A stretch of DNA of 64,000 bases from Catonia carolina (lineage: Eukaryota > Arthropoda > Insecta > Hemiptera > Achilidae): contig JAQMRL010000008.1 of assembly GCA_035578175.1 (NCBI GenBank), positions 89,384,541 to 89,448,540 on the forward strand, in the 5' to 3' direction. The notes beneath the pieces were generated by a model, which was not told the DNA's origin, made no database searches, and was given only the letters and a program-made list of their open reading frames with translations. The translations under genes and the position numbers were made by a program. Below, piece by piece: positions 12,080 to 23,487 of this stretch; the first letter of the stretch is position 1, and the number at the start of each line of letters is the position of its first letter.

Positions 12080-13680
12080 TGCTTGTAGATACACTTCAAC
12101 GATAACGGCTGTCAGCTAATAATTTTATCACGACTGATATCTAACAAAATCCCTTTCATGAGACGACGCGTCTCATGGCAGGTGGCAATTTTTAAAAAGG
12201 CTTACTTCTGACTTATTGCAAAAGCCATTAGTAATTTCTGTACCTATTCTTTAAGAAGAATCGAATGACACTGTTTTGTGTTTCCAAATTCCGATAATGA
12301 TTTCTTGACTTCAAGTCGAAACCGGAACTTCAAACCCAATCCAGCCCAACTAACTTTTCGTGTAGATAATGAATCCGAAACCCGTTTGTTGCTATCTCTT
12401 GTAGTTTCTGACTTTGATTTTGTGACTTCCTGTTTTGGGTCACTTCCAGTCGAAACCGAAACTTCAAACCCATATTCGGCTTACTTACTTTTTGTGCAGG
12501 TTACGAATCCGAAACCCGTTTGTTGCTGTCTTATGTAGTTTCTGACTTTGATGTCTTGACTTCCGGTTTTGGGTCACTTCCAGTCGAAACGGGAACGTCA
12601 AACCCAATCCAGCCTCACTACCGTTTTATGTAGATTACGAATCCGACACCCGTTTGTTGTTATCTTATGTAGTTTCTGACTTTGATATCTTGACTTCCCG
12701 TTTTGGGTCACTTCCAGTCGAAACCGGAACTTCAAACCCAATCCAGCCCCACTACCGTTTTATGTAGATTACGAATCCGACACCCGTTTGTTGTTATCTT
12801 ATGTAGTTTCTGACTTTGATATCTTGACTTCCCGTTTTGGGTCACTTCCACTCGAAACCGAAACTTCAAACCCAATCCAGCCCCACTAACGTTTTATGTA
12901 GATTACGAATCCGACACCCGTTTGTTGTTATCTTATGTAGTTTCTGACTTTGATATCTTGACTTCCCGTTTTGGGTCACTTCCAGTCGAAACCGGAACTT
13001 CAAACCCAATCCAGCCCCACTACCGTTTTATGTAGATTACGAATCCGACACCCGTTTGTTGTTATCTTATGTAGTTTCTGACTTTGATATCTTGACTTCC
13101 CGTTTTGGGTCACTTCCAGTTGAAACCGGAACTTCAAACCCAATCCAGTCCCACTAACGTTTTATGTAGATTACGAATCCGACACCCGTTTGTTATTATC
13201 TTATGTAGTTTCTGACTTTGATATCTTGACTTCCCGTTTTGGGTCACTTCCAGTCGAAACCGGAACTTCAAACCCAATCCAGTCCCACTACCGTTTTATG
13301 TAGATTACGAATCCGACACCCGTTTGTTGTTATCTTATGTAGTTTCTGACTTTGATATCTTGACTTCCCGTTTTGGGTCACTTCCAGTCGAAACCGGAAC
13401 TTCAAACCCAATCCAGCCCCACTAACGTTTTATGTAGATTACGAATCCGACACCCGTTTGTTGTTATCTTATGTAGTTTCTGACTTTGATATCTTGACTT
13501 CCCGTTTTGGGTCACTTCCAGTCGAAACCGGAACTTCAAACCCATATTAGGCTTACTAACTTTTTCGGTAGATTATGAATCCTAAAACTGTAAGTTGTTA
13601 TCTCTTGTAATTTTTAACATTTGGTTGTGACAAACGGATTAAGAAAAATGATAGATAATTTAAAAAATTACCGCCAATAA
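12080..13680 (+). mobile_element. Repeat element carrying a 134-bp tandem array, copy 1
   Basis: Flank sequences on both sides of the array recur (inverted) around the related array at 22575-23487: CCCTTTCATGAG and GGTGGCAATTTTTAAAAA on the left, GTGACAAACGG and a segment ending GCCAATAAT on the right. The array therefore lies inside a dispersed element. The class is undetermined; a Helitron is possible because insect Helitrons often carry minisatellites, but no 3' CTRR end with hairpin was found. Confidence 0.6.
12289..13612 (+). repeat. 134-bp tandem repeat array, about ten units
   Basis: The marker TTCTGAC occurs at 12406, 12540, 12674, 12808, 12942, 13076, 13210, 13344 and 13478, an exact 134-bp period. 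A shortened first unit begins at 12289. Each unit contains CTTGACTTCCCGTTTTGGGT, CGAAACCGGAACTTCAAACC and TACGAATCCGACACCCGTTT. The inner units are nearly identical and the outer ones diverged, as expected for expansion by unequal exchange. Confidence 0.97.
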
Positions 13681-14380
13681 TACGATCTATCAATGGATAA
13701 ACCGTAGTCTATTAAGTACCTTACTCCGCGTTTCCATTTGCGGTACATCTTTATGTGTCTACAACGTTTGCGTGAAGGTCGGATACATTGATATTATGTG
13801 AGAGAGTTGAATGCAAGAGCATAATGAAAGAGTTAAATGTAGTATTTTAACTCATTCATTTTCCGCTACCTTTGTCTATATTCTCTTCTATGCTAATCAA
13901 CTGCTACATTGTCAATTATTATCCATTCTTCCGCAGAGTTTAGCGTGCAGTAGGTATTTGCTGTGATTAAATGCAAATTTACCTTTTCAATCTTTTTACG
14001 CTAAGTGTACTACTTTAACTCCAGTTGAAAGCTTAAAATTATTATTGGTATTTATTTAAATGGATTAAGTATAGTAATAAAGTAATACGCATAATAGTTA
14101 TGTTAATTATTTGATAACAGTTCTAAAGCTGCAATTTTCAAGAATGTAAAATGTTGTAAGTTTCTTTACTACAAATTTGTTACTGTCAGTTATTCATTTA
14201 ATTAAGTACTATAGGTTATATTTTCTTTAATGTTATTCTATTTAAAATTATATTTCTTACCATCCCCTTTATTTATTTAAAACTCCAATTTTTATGAACA
14301 ATTTTTTAGTCCAATTTTTATGAATTTAAGATGTTTAAGTGGTTTTAGTTTAATCAATATTTACCTTCAAGTATTGTAAT
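13681..14380. other. AT-rich interval, nothing recognised
   Basis: No motif-bearing open frame or repeat landmark seen. Confidence 0.45.
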
Positions 14381-15503
14381 TTTTTACTATCTCTTATCGT
14401 ATGTGAATATGTAGGCAAAGAAAGTAATATTTCCATGCCGATTTTTCAAAATAGAGTTCACACGTTTTCAGGCCTCCTGAACCCAAAAAAATGTTCTTAG
14501 CGATTGGTGTCTATGTGTATGTTGTTGCTTAGGTCATCAGTCGAACGGCTGGTTTGAAACATAGAGGGTTTACTAAGTAAAACGAGGAGTGAGGTTGGTT
14601 TACTGTTGTCTTCCTCACTGGCCAGGCACTCTGGAAAGCATCTCCTTTCCTTCCTACAAATGATACCTTCACTTCATTTACCGCAGGGTCTGACTGTATT
14701 ATGAAATTCATTACTGTCAGAGGAGATAACTCTGACCAGTCTGTTTTACTTCTCTACCTCTTTTGTTAAATGCATCAGTCATATAATTAGACGGCCATTG
14801 ATAAGAAACGAACTATTTTTTGTAGCCCTGGAATTAGCAGATCGAGTGCAAATAATTTAATACTCCACCTTCCATGACATGTCTGTGTATGTGAACAAAA
14901 TATTTCAAGTACGGAATATCGTACCAAGTTAAACTTGGAACTTAAGTTAAGTATCCCTAATGGACCCGAAACAAACATTTTAATCAAAATCGGTCACACG
15001 GAATTAGAAGTTTATTCGTGGGATTTTTAATATTTTGTGACTTTCTTAAAAAAAATGGCTCCTACGACTTTTTTTAAAAATCGCTTCATTTACTTAATTT
15101 TTTATGCTCCATAAGATAGGGTAAGCGCCTTATGGTCTACTGAATTCTTGGGCGCTCTGCTGTTGTGGTAATAATTGTATTCTATAAAAGATTGAGCCTT
15201 AATATGCCCTTTAGGGCAAACGTGTATTACCAAAGTCGTAGAACATTAAAAAACCAACAACTCTTATTTCAAATATATTTTTCTACAACGCTTAGTTTAG
15301 CGTCAATTAGTGATTTTGTGTATTTTGCTGACTAAAATTGTGTACAATCAAACTTTTATTCCATGCAGTTTGTTCTACAGGGCTTAGTTTAGCGTCAATA
15401 AGTGATTTTCCATATCAGTTAACACACATTGATTTTCATTGAGCGTCATCCACTCATGATTAAAATTAGGTTGTTTTTCATTATTTACATTGCCAGGAGA
15501 AAG
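14381..15503 (+). mobile_element. GT-family element, split by an R390 insertion
   Basis: Diverged head (TACTATCTCTTATCGTATGTG, ATTTTTCAAAATAGAGTTC, CTGAACCC), then a short GT-rich stretch interrupted at about 14524 by R390. It resumes at about 14876 with GTGTATGTGAACAAAATATT, AACTTGGAACTTAAGTTAAG and ATCAAAATCGGTCACACGGA, ending in GCCAGGAGAAAGC. The same order is seen uninterrupted at 28441 and 38064. Confidence 0.75.
14524..14875 (-). repeat. R390 interspersed repeat, copy 2, inside the GT-family element
   Basis: Reads from CTTAGGTCATCAGTCGAACG through the GAGGAGTGAGGT and GAGATAACTC blocks to a degenerate TACTCCACCT end. Both flanks are GT-rich parts of the host element. Confidence 0.8.
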
Positions 15504-16255
15504 CTGTGTGAATGTGTCACGCTCTTTACTAACTACTAACTATCCTAGTAACTGATTCTTTCACTCGTTATCAATTTTGCTGACATTAATCTTATCAAAA
15601 AATATTATAAAATTTGTAATGGACTTGTTTGGGTAAGATAATTTAGAAACGAAAATTTATGATTTATTTTAGTCCGTAATTTTTTTAGGTAACATTAGAA
15701 ATAATGGTTTAAAACTTTATTACGTTATGGGTACTATACATTGTCACGTAGTAGATTTATAGTATTTGTACTAAGTTGTGTGAATTTAAAATATTTTCGA
15801 ACATTGGTTTAGATTTTTTCTTTCTTTAATTAAAATCGCAGTTTGTTTCATCTTTTTTAGAATTTCATTAATACTTTTTGAAAATCAAAAGGGAAATTTT
15901 TAATTTATTATTTTTGTTATTTTCCAATTAACATACAAATGCACTGAAAAATTCTTCTTTCAAATTTTTGAAAACTAATTACATATTGAAAACTGTGAAA
16001 TCTAGTTTGTGTTTTTACCTGACAATATGTGAACAATAGTTTTTAATATTAGTGGTTTGTAATTGTTTTCGTTTTAATGCAATTTTAATATGTATAACAT
16101 TTTTTTCATTTTTCTGTTGCAGGTAAATACGAATTCCTGTTATAATTTCTCTCAGCTATATTGTGTAAGTGTTGGTTACTTCTTAAGTATACATGTTTAT
16201 GTAATTTTTTTATATTCTTCATTTTTAAAAATTCTATATTTGTGTAGAATGTACC
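15504..16255. other. AT-rich interval, nothing recognised
   Basis: A short plus frame at 16090-16278 has no recognisable motif. Confidence 0.45.
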
Positions 16256-16400
16256 ATTACTACGCCTCCTCAGCGTAGTGGTAGCGCGCTATTCTAAAAC
16301 GGGGAGGTTCCCGGCTGTGGTCTAGATATTTTACAAATTAAAACCCATTACCCGATATAGACGTTCATATAACCGAGCTGCTGATGCGACTTTAAATAAT
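16256..16400 (+). repeat. tRNA-derived SINE (family B)
   Basis: A-box region CAGCGTAGTGGTAGCGCG, degraded B-box region GGTTCCCGGCTGTGGTC and the family tail CCGAGCTGCTGATGCGACTT. Same order as 37285-37432 and, inverted, 58145-58295. An LINE sits at its 3' end. Confidence 0.8.
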
Positions 16401-16410
16401 CTAAAAAAAT

Positions 16411-17182
16411 TTTTTTTTTTTTTTTTTTTTTTCTCTTTAATTCTTTATTTACAACTGTAAAATGTTACAACAAGCAAATGTGATGATTATCGTGATTATG
16501 TAAATGACATGATAGGCATGAGAGGGGTAGGGCCCCCATTGGTGCCTCCCCAAGAATGAAATGTGTATATCAAATTAGCATGTTACTCCAGCGTCTTTTA
16601 AGGCGTCTAGGAGGATTGTCAGGTAAATGGACGGAGGAAAGTGAACGCACCAGGGGGTTCTCGTGATCGTGTGACTTGTCGTGAAAGCGTTTGTATAGGT
16701 ATTCAATGGAATTTTGTACAAGTGGTGTTTTCAAATCTGTATGTAAGGTTTTGTTGCTAACGTAAAGAGGTGCTTTTGCTATAAGGCGTAATGTTTTTGA
16801 CTGGAATGCTTGAATTCGTTGCAAGTTAGAGGGTTTGGTTGAACCGTAGATTTGGGATCCGTAGGTCCAAATAGGTTTCAAAAGAGAACAATATATGCGT
16901 AATTTTTGTGCCATTGGTAATTTTGATCGTTTGTGAAGTAGGGAATATAGAAGTTTAAGTCGGGAATTCAGTAATAAACGTTTCCGTTTGATATGTGTGC
17001 TCCAAGTTAGTCGTTTATCAAAAGTCAGACCGAGATACTTGACCGTATCTGCTTTTGTGAGAGGTTCATTGTCTATGTATACTGGTGGGCAATCACCATG
17101 ACGGAGTGTGAAAGTTACGTGAAGGGATTTTGTCGTATTAAGTTTTATTTTCCATGTTTTACACCATTCGTGTAAAAAAAAT
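16411..17182 (-). mobile_element. 5'-truncated Jockey-like LINE with poly(A) tail and target-site duplication
   Basis: Reading on the minus strand from about 17175 to 16570, about 200 codons stay open without a stop. They show LHEWCKTWKIKLNTTKS, VKYLGLTFDKRLTWSTHIKR, LKPIWTYGSQIYG, then IQAFQSKTLRLIAKAPLYVS and PPRRLKRRW. These are the post-catalytic blocks of Jockey-clade reverse transcriptase. The catalytic FADD box is lost by 5' truncation. A 3' UTR of about 140 bp and a poly(A) tail (T run at 16411-16431) follow. TCTAAAAAAAT at 16400-16410 and 17183-17193 is the duplicated target, inside the SINE tail. Confidence 0.85.
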
Positions 17183-17375
17183 TCTAAAAAAATTGTGTAG
17201 AAAATACTACAATTGAGATTTTACATTTCAGTACAAACTATTTCTATTGATTCTTTACTTTAATCGATTATCCGTGGCGCTGGAGTTGATTTTTAATTAA
17301 TTGGAAAATTCATCACGTCACCATTCATCATCTCTGCTTTAATTTCGCGAAAGATCCTTCAATAACGATCAACTG

Positions 17376-17462
17376 GTCGTATAGTGGTCAGTTCAGTTAT
17401 CTTCTATACCAGAATCACGGATTCGAGTGACTTTTTTAACACTCATTTTTATCTACCTCCCT
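17376..17462 (+). repeat. SINE fragment (family C)
   Basis: GTATAGTGGTCAGTTC resembles an A box, GGATTCGAGTG a B box, and the ACACTCATTTTTATCTACC tail matches 61850-61990. Confidence 0.5.
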
Positions 17463-17519
17463 TAACGGTCAGCGTTAGCTCAATTTTACATAAGAGCCGA
17501 ACGTGATATAAAACATGTA

Positions 17520-17917
17520 GTCAATTACGCATTTTTTTTAAAAATCGTAGGAATCGGTTTTGAAAAAATGCACTAATAAACTACTACTTCCGGTTGACCG
17601 ATCTTGATGAAAATGTTGTCGGTTTGCTCATGGTATCTAACTTAAGTTCCAAGTTTCAAATTCGTACGATATTCCGTTCTTAAGGTATTTTGTTCACACG
17701 GAGACGCGTGCGCACACACAGACACACACACACACACACGCACACCCCAATCGTTAAAAATACATGTTTTTAGGTTTGGGGGCCTGAAAATGTGGATTTC
17801 CCGTGAAACCTCAATTTTGTAAAATCGACATGTAAACAATTAGGGCCGTTGTAAACAATCAACAGCCCTGGTAAACAATACTTTCCTTCTCCATATTCAT
17901 ACAGGGCAAGAGAAAGA
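17520..17917 (-). mobile_element. GT-family element, minus orientation, partial
   Basis: Complement of the family from the ATCAAAATCGGTCAACCGG block through a (CA)n tract (17705-17745), CCTGAA head block and terminal GGGCAAGAGAAAG. The distal half is missing. Confidence 0.8.
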
Positions 17918-17939
17918 AAACACACACACTTATTAACTA

Positions 17940-18181
17940 ATTGATAAAAAACAAGTTTTTTGGGTTCAGTATATTTCCAATGAAAACTCGATTTCGAAAA
18001 AGCGACGTGAAAACAATATACTTTCCTTTTTTACATATTGATACAGGCAAGAGAAAGTAAACACACACATACACATTAATTAATAAAAACAGGTTTTTTG
18101 GGTTCAGGGGGTCTGAACCCTATATCTGGTGAAAACTCAATGTCCAAAAATCGACATAAAACTATAGGGCAAGAAAAAGTA
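17940..18181 (-). repeat. Two further GT-family head fragments in series
   Basis: Head blocks end at GGCAAGAGAAAGTAAAC (about 18062) and GGGCAAGAAAAAGTAAAA (about 18181), each preceded by TTTTTTGGGTTCAG and a GAAAACTC block. With the preceding element this makes three heads in the same orientation within 0.45 kb. Confidence 0.75.
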
Positions 18182-18904
18182 AAAGATTTATTACCAGTTT
18201 ATTACAATCTCGTACACCTACTTTACCCAACATTTATATCTAGAATTTTTACGCAGTGTACAGAAAAAGGGAACACTAAATATGAAAATGTGGAAAACAA
18301 TTCTTTTTTCATTTTAACCAGTTTTAGTGTCTTAATTTTCCATTTTAACCGAATAACTGTCTAAAGTGAATTGTAAAACCCATTAAAAATATAATGATAC
18401 TGTAACTAAAAAAATACAATCTAAACAAAAACATCATACACACACATTTTATTGTTTTTGTGTTAGAACAACAAATAGCCCGATATTGCTGTTAAGAAGG
18501 ACCAAGTAACCTATTACAATAATACAACGTATTATGGAAATTAGTTTGTGATAGTCTTTTAAAATAAAATGTAAGTCAAACTATCCGTTTGAAAGTAATG
18601 GACTGGATTAATGCCCGCTCGTTTGTTAGACCAGGAAAAAGGTTTTGTTAATAATGTTAGTAGGTTTACAGCCCGTACTAATTCATTCATTAATTTCTTT
18701 GTCAAGTCTTTATTTTCTCGCGCTCAAACTATATATTGTAGAACAGTGAGAAAGTATTGGGATTGTTAAAAAATGTTCAAATACCACCTGGACCCAAAAA
18801 TTTGACTTCAAAATTATCATTCATTGTGGCAACCAGCCTCTAAAAGATTCCTGAAATTAACCATCCAACCTCAAATTACAGCGTATTTTTTGTGTACGAC
18901 CATT
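18182..18904. other. AT-rich interval, nothing recognised
   Basis: No motif-bearing frame or repeat landmark seen. Confidence 0.4.
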
Positions 18905-19099
18905 TTAGATTACGTAAAGTAACATTAGACTTGACTGGAAAATCTTTTTACAGCCCTTACTCTCAGAATTTTTTTCGTAGTTTCTTCTTTCCATCCGGTG
19001 TTCTGCGTTTGTGTTCCGTGGAAGTCCTTCGTCAGTAATCTGTTGTCTGAATTTGGTTCGATCCATAATGTTTTCTCGGTTTATACCAGTTTTTATCAA
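18905..19099 (-). pseudogene. Possible LINE ORF C-terminal remnant
   Basis: 64-codon frame with RENIMDRTKFRQQITDEGLP and a Lys/Arg/Glu-rich tail. A related basic tail (WTEERRKNPTVNERGLQKEL) occurs at 27716-27940. Basic E-E-R-R-K tails of this type occur at the ends of some insect retrotransposon ORFs, but I cannot name the clade. Confidence 0.3.
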
Positions 19100-19168
19100 T
19101 ACGCTTTGACTTCTGTGATCATTTACACATCTTAGGTCTATTATTTAGTTCAGTTTGTTTTGTGTTTG

Positions 19169-19552
19169 TGTGTTTAGGTCATCAGCCGAAAGGCTGGTTT
19201 GAATCTCTAGAAGTTTTACTCAGTAAAACAAGGTGGTTTACCATGCCTTCTTCACCGAGTGGAAAAATATACTTATCATTAAGCCCGGCCTTCTAAAAAG
19301 CATCTATTTTCCACCCTGCGAATGACACCTTTACTTCATTCACCACTGGGTCTGGCTGTATTATGATGAAATTCATTAATCTCAGAAGAGATAACTCCTA
19401 CTAGAGTTTCTAAACCCCTTTATCTTCTGTTTTTAATAATTAAATAACATAATTGGGTTACCATGTGATAAGAAACAACTATTTTCTGTAGCCCTGGAAT
19501 TAACAGATCGAGTGCAAATAATTTAACACTCCACCTGCTTTTTACGGGCAGG
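19169..19552 (-). repeat. R390 interspersed repeat, copy 3
   Basis: Full-length: starts GTTTAGGTCATCAGCCGAAA, passes GAGATAACTC and CTGTAGCCCTGGAATTAACA, and ends CACTCCACCTGCTTTTTACG. Confidence 0.88.
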
Positions 19553-21302
19553 TTTAGTGTTTTGTTTAGTTTATTTTTTAGTTCTTTTATTCTTCGTTTT
19601 TTGATTGTTTCCATAAATCGTTTGTTTTTTTTAGTCAGTTCTTCTCTTCCTTGTAATTTGTACCTACTTTTCGTCTTTCATCTTCGAACCCAATTTCTTG
19701 TGGAGGATCTTTCTCTCAATTTTCACCGCTTCACTTAGAACGGTCTTCGCGGAATTTTCTTTGCCATACACTTGCGTACTGACTCGTACATCAAAGAATT
19801 ATGTCTGATCTTGGCTTGTCTTGAGAGTCCTTTCTTCGGACAGGTTGTTAGCTCTTTAGAATGCATCAATTTTTCCTCGTCAATGTAGTTTGCTGACTTT
19901 TCGCTCGGTCTTCGGTTGTATTACTTTTCTAAGATAGGAACTTGAAGGTATCAACTTTTCCGATTTTTCCATATTGTGTCTCCTCGTATTGCGGGGGTAT
20001 TTTAATGTTTTCATCGTGTATTTATTATTTTTTTTAAGGAAATCTGAAGTCCTTTGCTGCTTCAAAAACCAGACTTTTTCTTCTCATATGTTAAATTTAT
20101 CTCAAATCATGCTGTTTTATAAGAATTATTACATTTATGATTATTAAAATTTATGCCGATTGGAAACCTTCTCAGTGCATCCTCAATTTGGATTAAAAAT
20201 ATCCGAATTAATAATGTTTTACTGCACTGATCGACGGTTAACAAGAAAGTTAATACAGTTTACTTTTAATATTTTATAGCCTGTGTTATCTGTGAACTGA
20301 TGTGTAATAAATTAAAAACTACTAAATATTCGATTTTGTAGTTGAATGGATGAGAATAAACTGTTTGATGTACTGTATTTTGACCTGTCGCAATTCGATA
20401 ACGACCAATTTAGTTTGACCAGTTTACTGAGACAGGTTATAATGTATCTAATGTTATCATACTATTATATAACCGGGTTAACTGACTGTACTCTGTTAAA
20501 TTAATCCTTTCCAAAAAGATCCACCGCTTGTCTGTTTCTATGATATCCTTTAACTTGTTTGCTAGCTCAGTCGGAGTCTACTTTGTTTCATCGTTCCTGT
20601 TACTAGTTGTTCTCTTCCCACGCCTGTTTCTTCCTTTATTATTCACCCATTTACTGTCTGTCACTGTTTTTTTTTATATAATGATGTTTTAAACAATCCA
20701 TTTACAGTAAATTCTTTCTAATCAAATTTAATGTTAACTTTTTTGACAGAAGATAAATGAATTCATTTGTTATTTATTTTTGTAGCAATTTTTGTTTTTA
20801 TTGTATTCCATTCGTAACAGTCTTGTAACAGTATCCATTTTATAGTGCACGAAATGTTAAACTATATTTAAATTTTTAATTTTCTTCGTTAACCTTACGA
20901 CGTCAGATATGTCCACTTATGGTAATGAACAACCTTCGCATTCCCCAGGATAGAGTAGTGCGTTTTCACTTCTGGTTTGATCGATGAATAACTTGGAAGC
21001 TTTATTTGCGTATCAGTAGCTAATTAACCCTCGATAAAAAATGAACTTTAGTTAAAAATTGCAGTTTACAAAAATATTGCTTACAAAACTTGTTTATAAT
21101 ACCTGGTGATTTCTTTTAATGCAACCAAAACCCTGTAAAAGAACTACCGGCATTACTCTGTTAAAAGTTTTACGAAAAAATTATTCAAATTAGCCCGTTA
21201 TCCTGCTACGAAAAACCAAAAAGATAGCGAATAACATCAATAGTTCCTACCTGTGAATTGTGAAAAAAATGTTAACTGCATGAAATACTAATTTTATCCG
21301 TT
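19553..21302. other. AT-rich interval, weak minus-strand basic frames only
   Basis: Lys-rich minus frames at 19420-19614 and 19880-20065 carry no recognisable motif; the first overlaps R390. A short copy of the palindrome arm at 11-26 starts at 21303. Confidence 0.4.
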
Positions 21303-21370
21303 AGTTGGAAATAACAGCTCAGTAAACGGTTCATTCAATATGGATTTACATAAAATTAATGAATTTCAAT

Positions 21371-21730
21371 TGAAACCTGTAGATGCTTTACTAAATAAAA
21401 CGAGGAATAAGGTGGTTTACAGTTGCCTTCCTCACTGAGTGGAAAAGAGTGTTTAACAGCATGCTAGGCTCTCTGAAAAGCATCTACTTTCCACTGCGCA
21501 AATGATACCTTCACTTAATTCACCGCCGGATCTGGTTTTATAGTGAAATTCATTACTCTCAGAGGAGATAACTCTTGACTAGTGTCTGTTACACCTCTAC
21601 CGCTTCTGTTCATAAATGCTTCAGTCATATAATTGGCTAACCATGTGATAAGAAACAGAACTATTTTTTGTAACCCTTGAACTAATAGAGTGCTAATAAT
21701 TTAACACTCCACTTGTCTGTAATGGGCAGA
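21371..21730 (-). repeat. R390 interspersed repeat, copy 4, end-truncated
   Basis: Lacks the TCATCAGCCGAAAGGCTGG end and begins at GAAACCTGTAGATG. It is otherwise complete to CACTTGTCTGTAATGGGCAG and is followed by a T22 run. Confidence 0.85.
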
Positions 21731-22574
21731 TTTTTTTTTTTTTTTTTTTTGTTTATATTGCTCAAAATTAAAGTAGACAGAATGAAAATAGTACGTTATA
21801 CAGCACTAGTTTACATATAAGTAATTTCAAGGCATATTGGAATATAGTGTACAATCTTGGGAATTCCACAATTCTTGTCTTTATTTCTTTGTTCAAAAGT
21901 TATACGGTATTTTTGAGAGGATATTTTTAGTGCTGTTGAATTTTTATGGAGAAGAAACAATCTCTTGCAAGACCAATACTTATGTTGGACTACGTATATT
22001 ATAACTCATTCTACTTAGGGTTGATTGATAGGGGTTACATTTATTTCTACGGAAACGATACATAATTACAGACCTGAAGTCAAACAAGATTTTTTAGACT
22101 CTCTTATTTACCTGCATTTCCTCTTCAATATTGTATCGAATTATTAAAAAAAAACCTAAATTATCTTGAAAATCCTAATTTGTATTGTGAAATAAAAACT
22201 TCGAAGATGTTTTTGCCTGAAACCATGTTAGTTGTCTATAGTTTCTTCTTCGTTTACTTTCAAATATGTAAAAGGTGTAAAATAAAAATCTATTGTTCGC
22301 TAAGCTATTCAAGTTTAGTTTTAACGTAATTCAGTTTTAAAGCCTATCCAATTAGCAAATTATGTTTAGATTTCGGACAATTACTTGTATTAAAACATTC
22401 CAGACAAATGCTTTCTCAAATTGTTTCCTGTGTACAGGAAAGTTTTTTTTTAATTTATGGCTGTATATAAAGTGTTTTCTTCAAAATAGTTTGTTACTTT
22501 ACTCATGAATTTCTAAAGTTATTCAAATAAATGTATGTCCTAAATTCCTCTGAAGTTTTAAACAATAATTGCGG
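21731..22574. other. T-run then AT-rich interval, nothing recognised
   Basis: T22 at 21731-21752. No recognisable gene. Confidence 0.45.
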
Positions 22575-23487
22575 GCAATTTTAAAATTGTCATCAATAAT
22601 TAATTATTTTCTTTCGTCCGTCACACCCAGATGTCAGGAACTACAAGAGATACCAACAAACGGTTTTCGGATTCGTAATCTACGCAAAAAGTTAGTGGGT
22701 CTAAATTGGGTTTGAAGTTCCAGTTTTGACCGGTAGTGGCCCAAAACCGGAAGTCAAGAAATCAAACCCAAAACCTGCTAGAGATAGCAACGAACGGTTT
22801 TTAGATTCGTAATCTACATAGTGGGCCTGGATTGGGTTTGAAGTTTTGGTTTCGACCGGAAGTCAAGAAATCAAAGTCGGGAGTTTGGAAGCAAAAATAG
22901 TGACATTCGATTCCACTTAAAGAGTAGATACAGAAATCATTGGGTTAGAAAATTCGGTTTTGACCGGAAGTGGCCCAAAACCGAAATTCAAGAAATCAAA
23001 GCCAAACGCTGCAAGAAATAGCAACGAAAGGTTTTTTGATTCGTAATCTACACAAAAAGTTAGTTGGCCTGGATTGGGTCTTCTGGTCGAAACCGAAACT
23101 TCAAAGTTTCGGTTTCGACCGGAAGTCAAGAAATCAAAGTCGGAATTTGGAAACAAATAGTGGCATTTGATTCCCCGTAAAGGGTAGATACAGAAATCAT
23201 TGGGTTAGAAATTCCGGTTTCAACCTGAAGTGGCCCAAAACCGGAAATCAAGATATCAAAGTCGGAATTGGAAACAAAAATAGTGTCCTTCGATTCCTGT
23301 TAAAGGGTAGATACAAAAATCACTAATGGTTTTTTGCCTTAAGTCAAAGGTAACTCTTTTTAAAAATTGCCACCAGCCATGTGACTCATAAAAGGGATTT
23401 TTAGGTATTGCTTTTGTTAAAAATTGTTCAGCAGTTTTTGAATGTATAGCGAAAATACATACATATCAAACTTCCCCGTTATAGGAG
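22575..23487 (-). mobile_element. Second copy of the minisatellite-bearing element, degenerate
   Basis: On the minus strand it has the same units as the 12-13.6 kb array (ATTCGTAATCTACGCAAAAA, GGGTTTGAAGTTCCAG, TTTTGACCGG blocks), only about three to four units with truncations. Both outer flanks also match. Its far end reads, on the minus strand, TCCTATAACGGGGAAGTTTG followed by an ACTGCTGAAC block, a style of sequence common in insect non-autonomous elements. Confidence 0.7.

Noticed and set aside
12289..13612. CRISPR-like array of regular repeats
   Set aside because: The 134-bp units are contiguous with no unique spacers, in an insect-type genome; this is a minisatellite.
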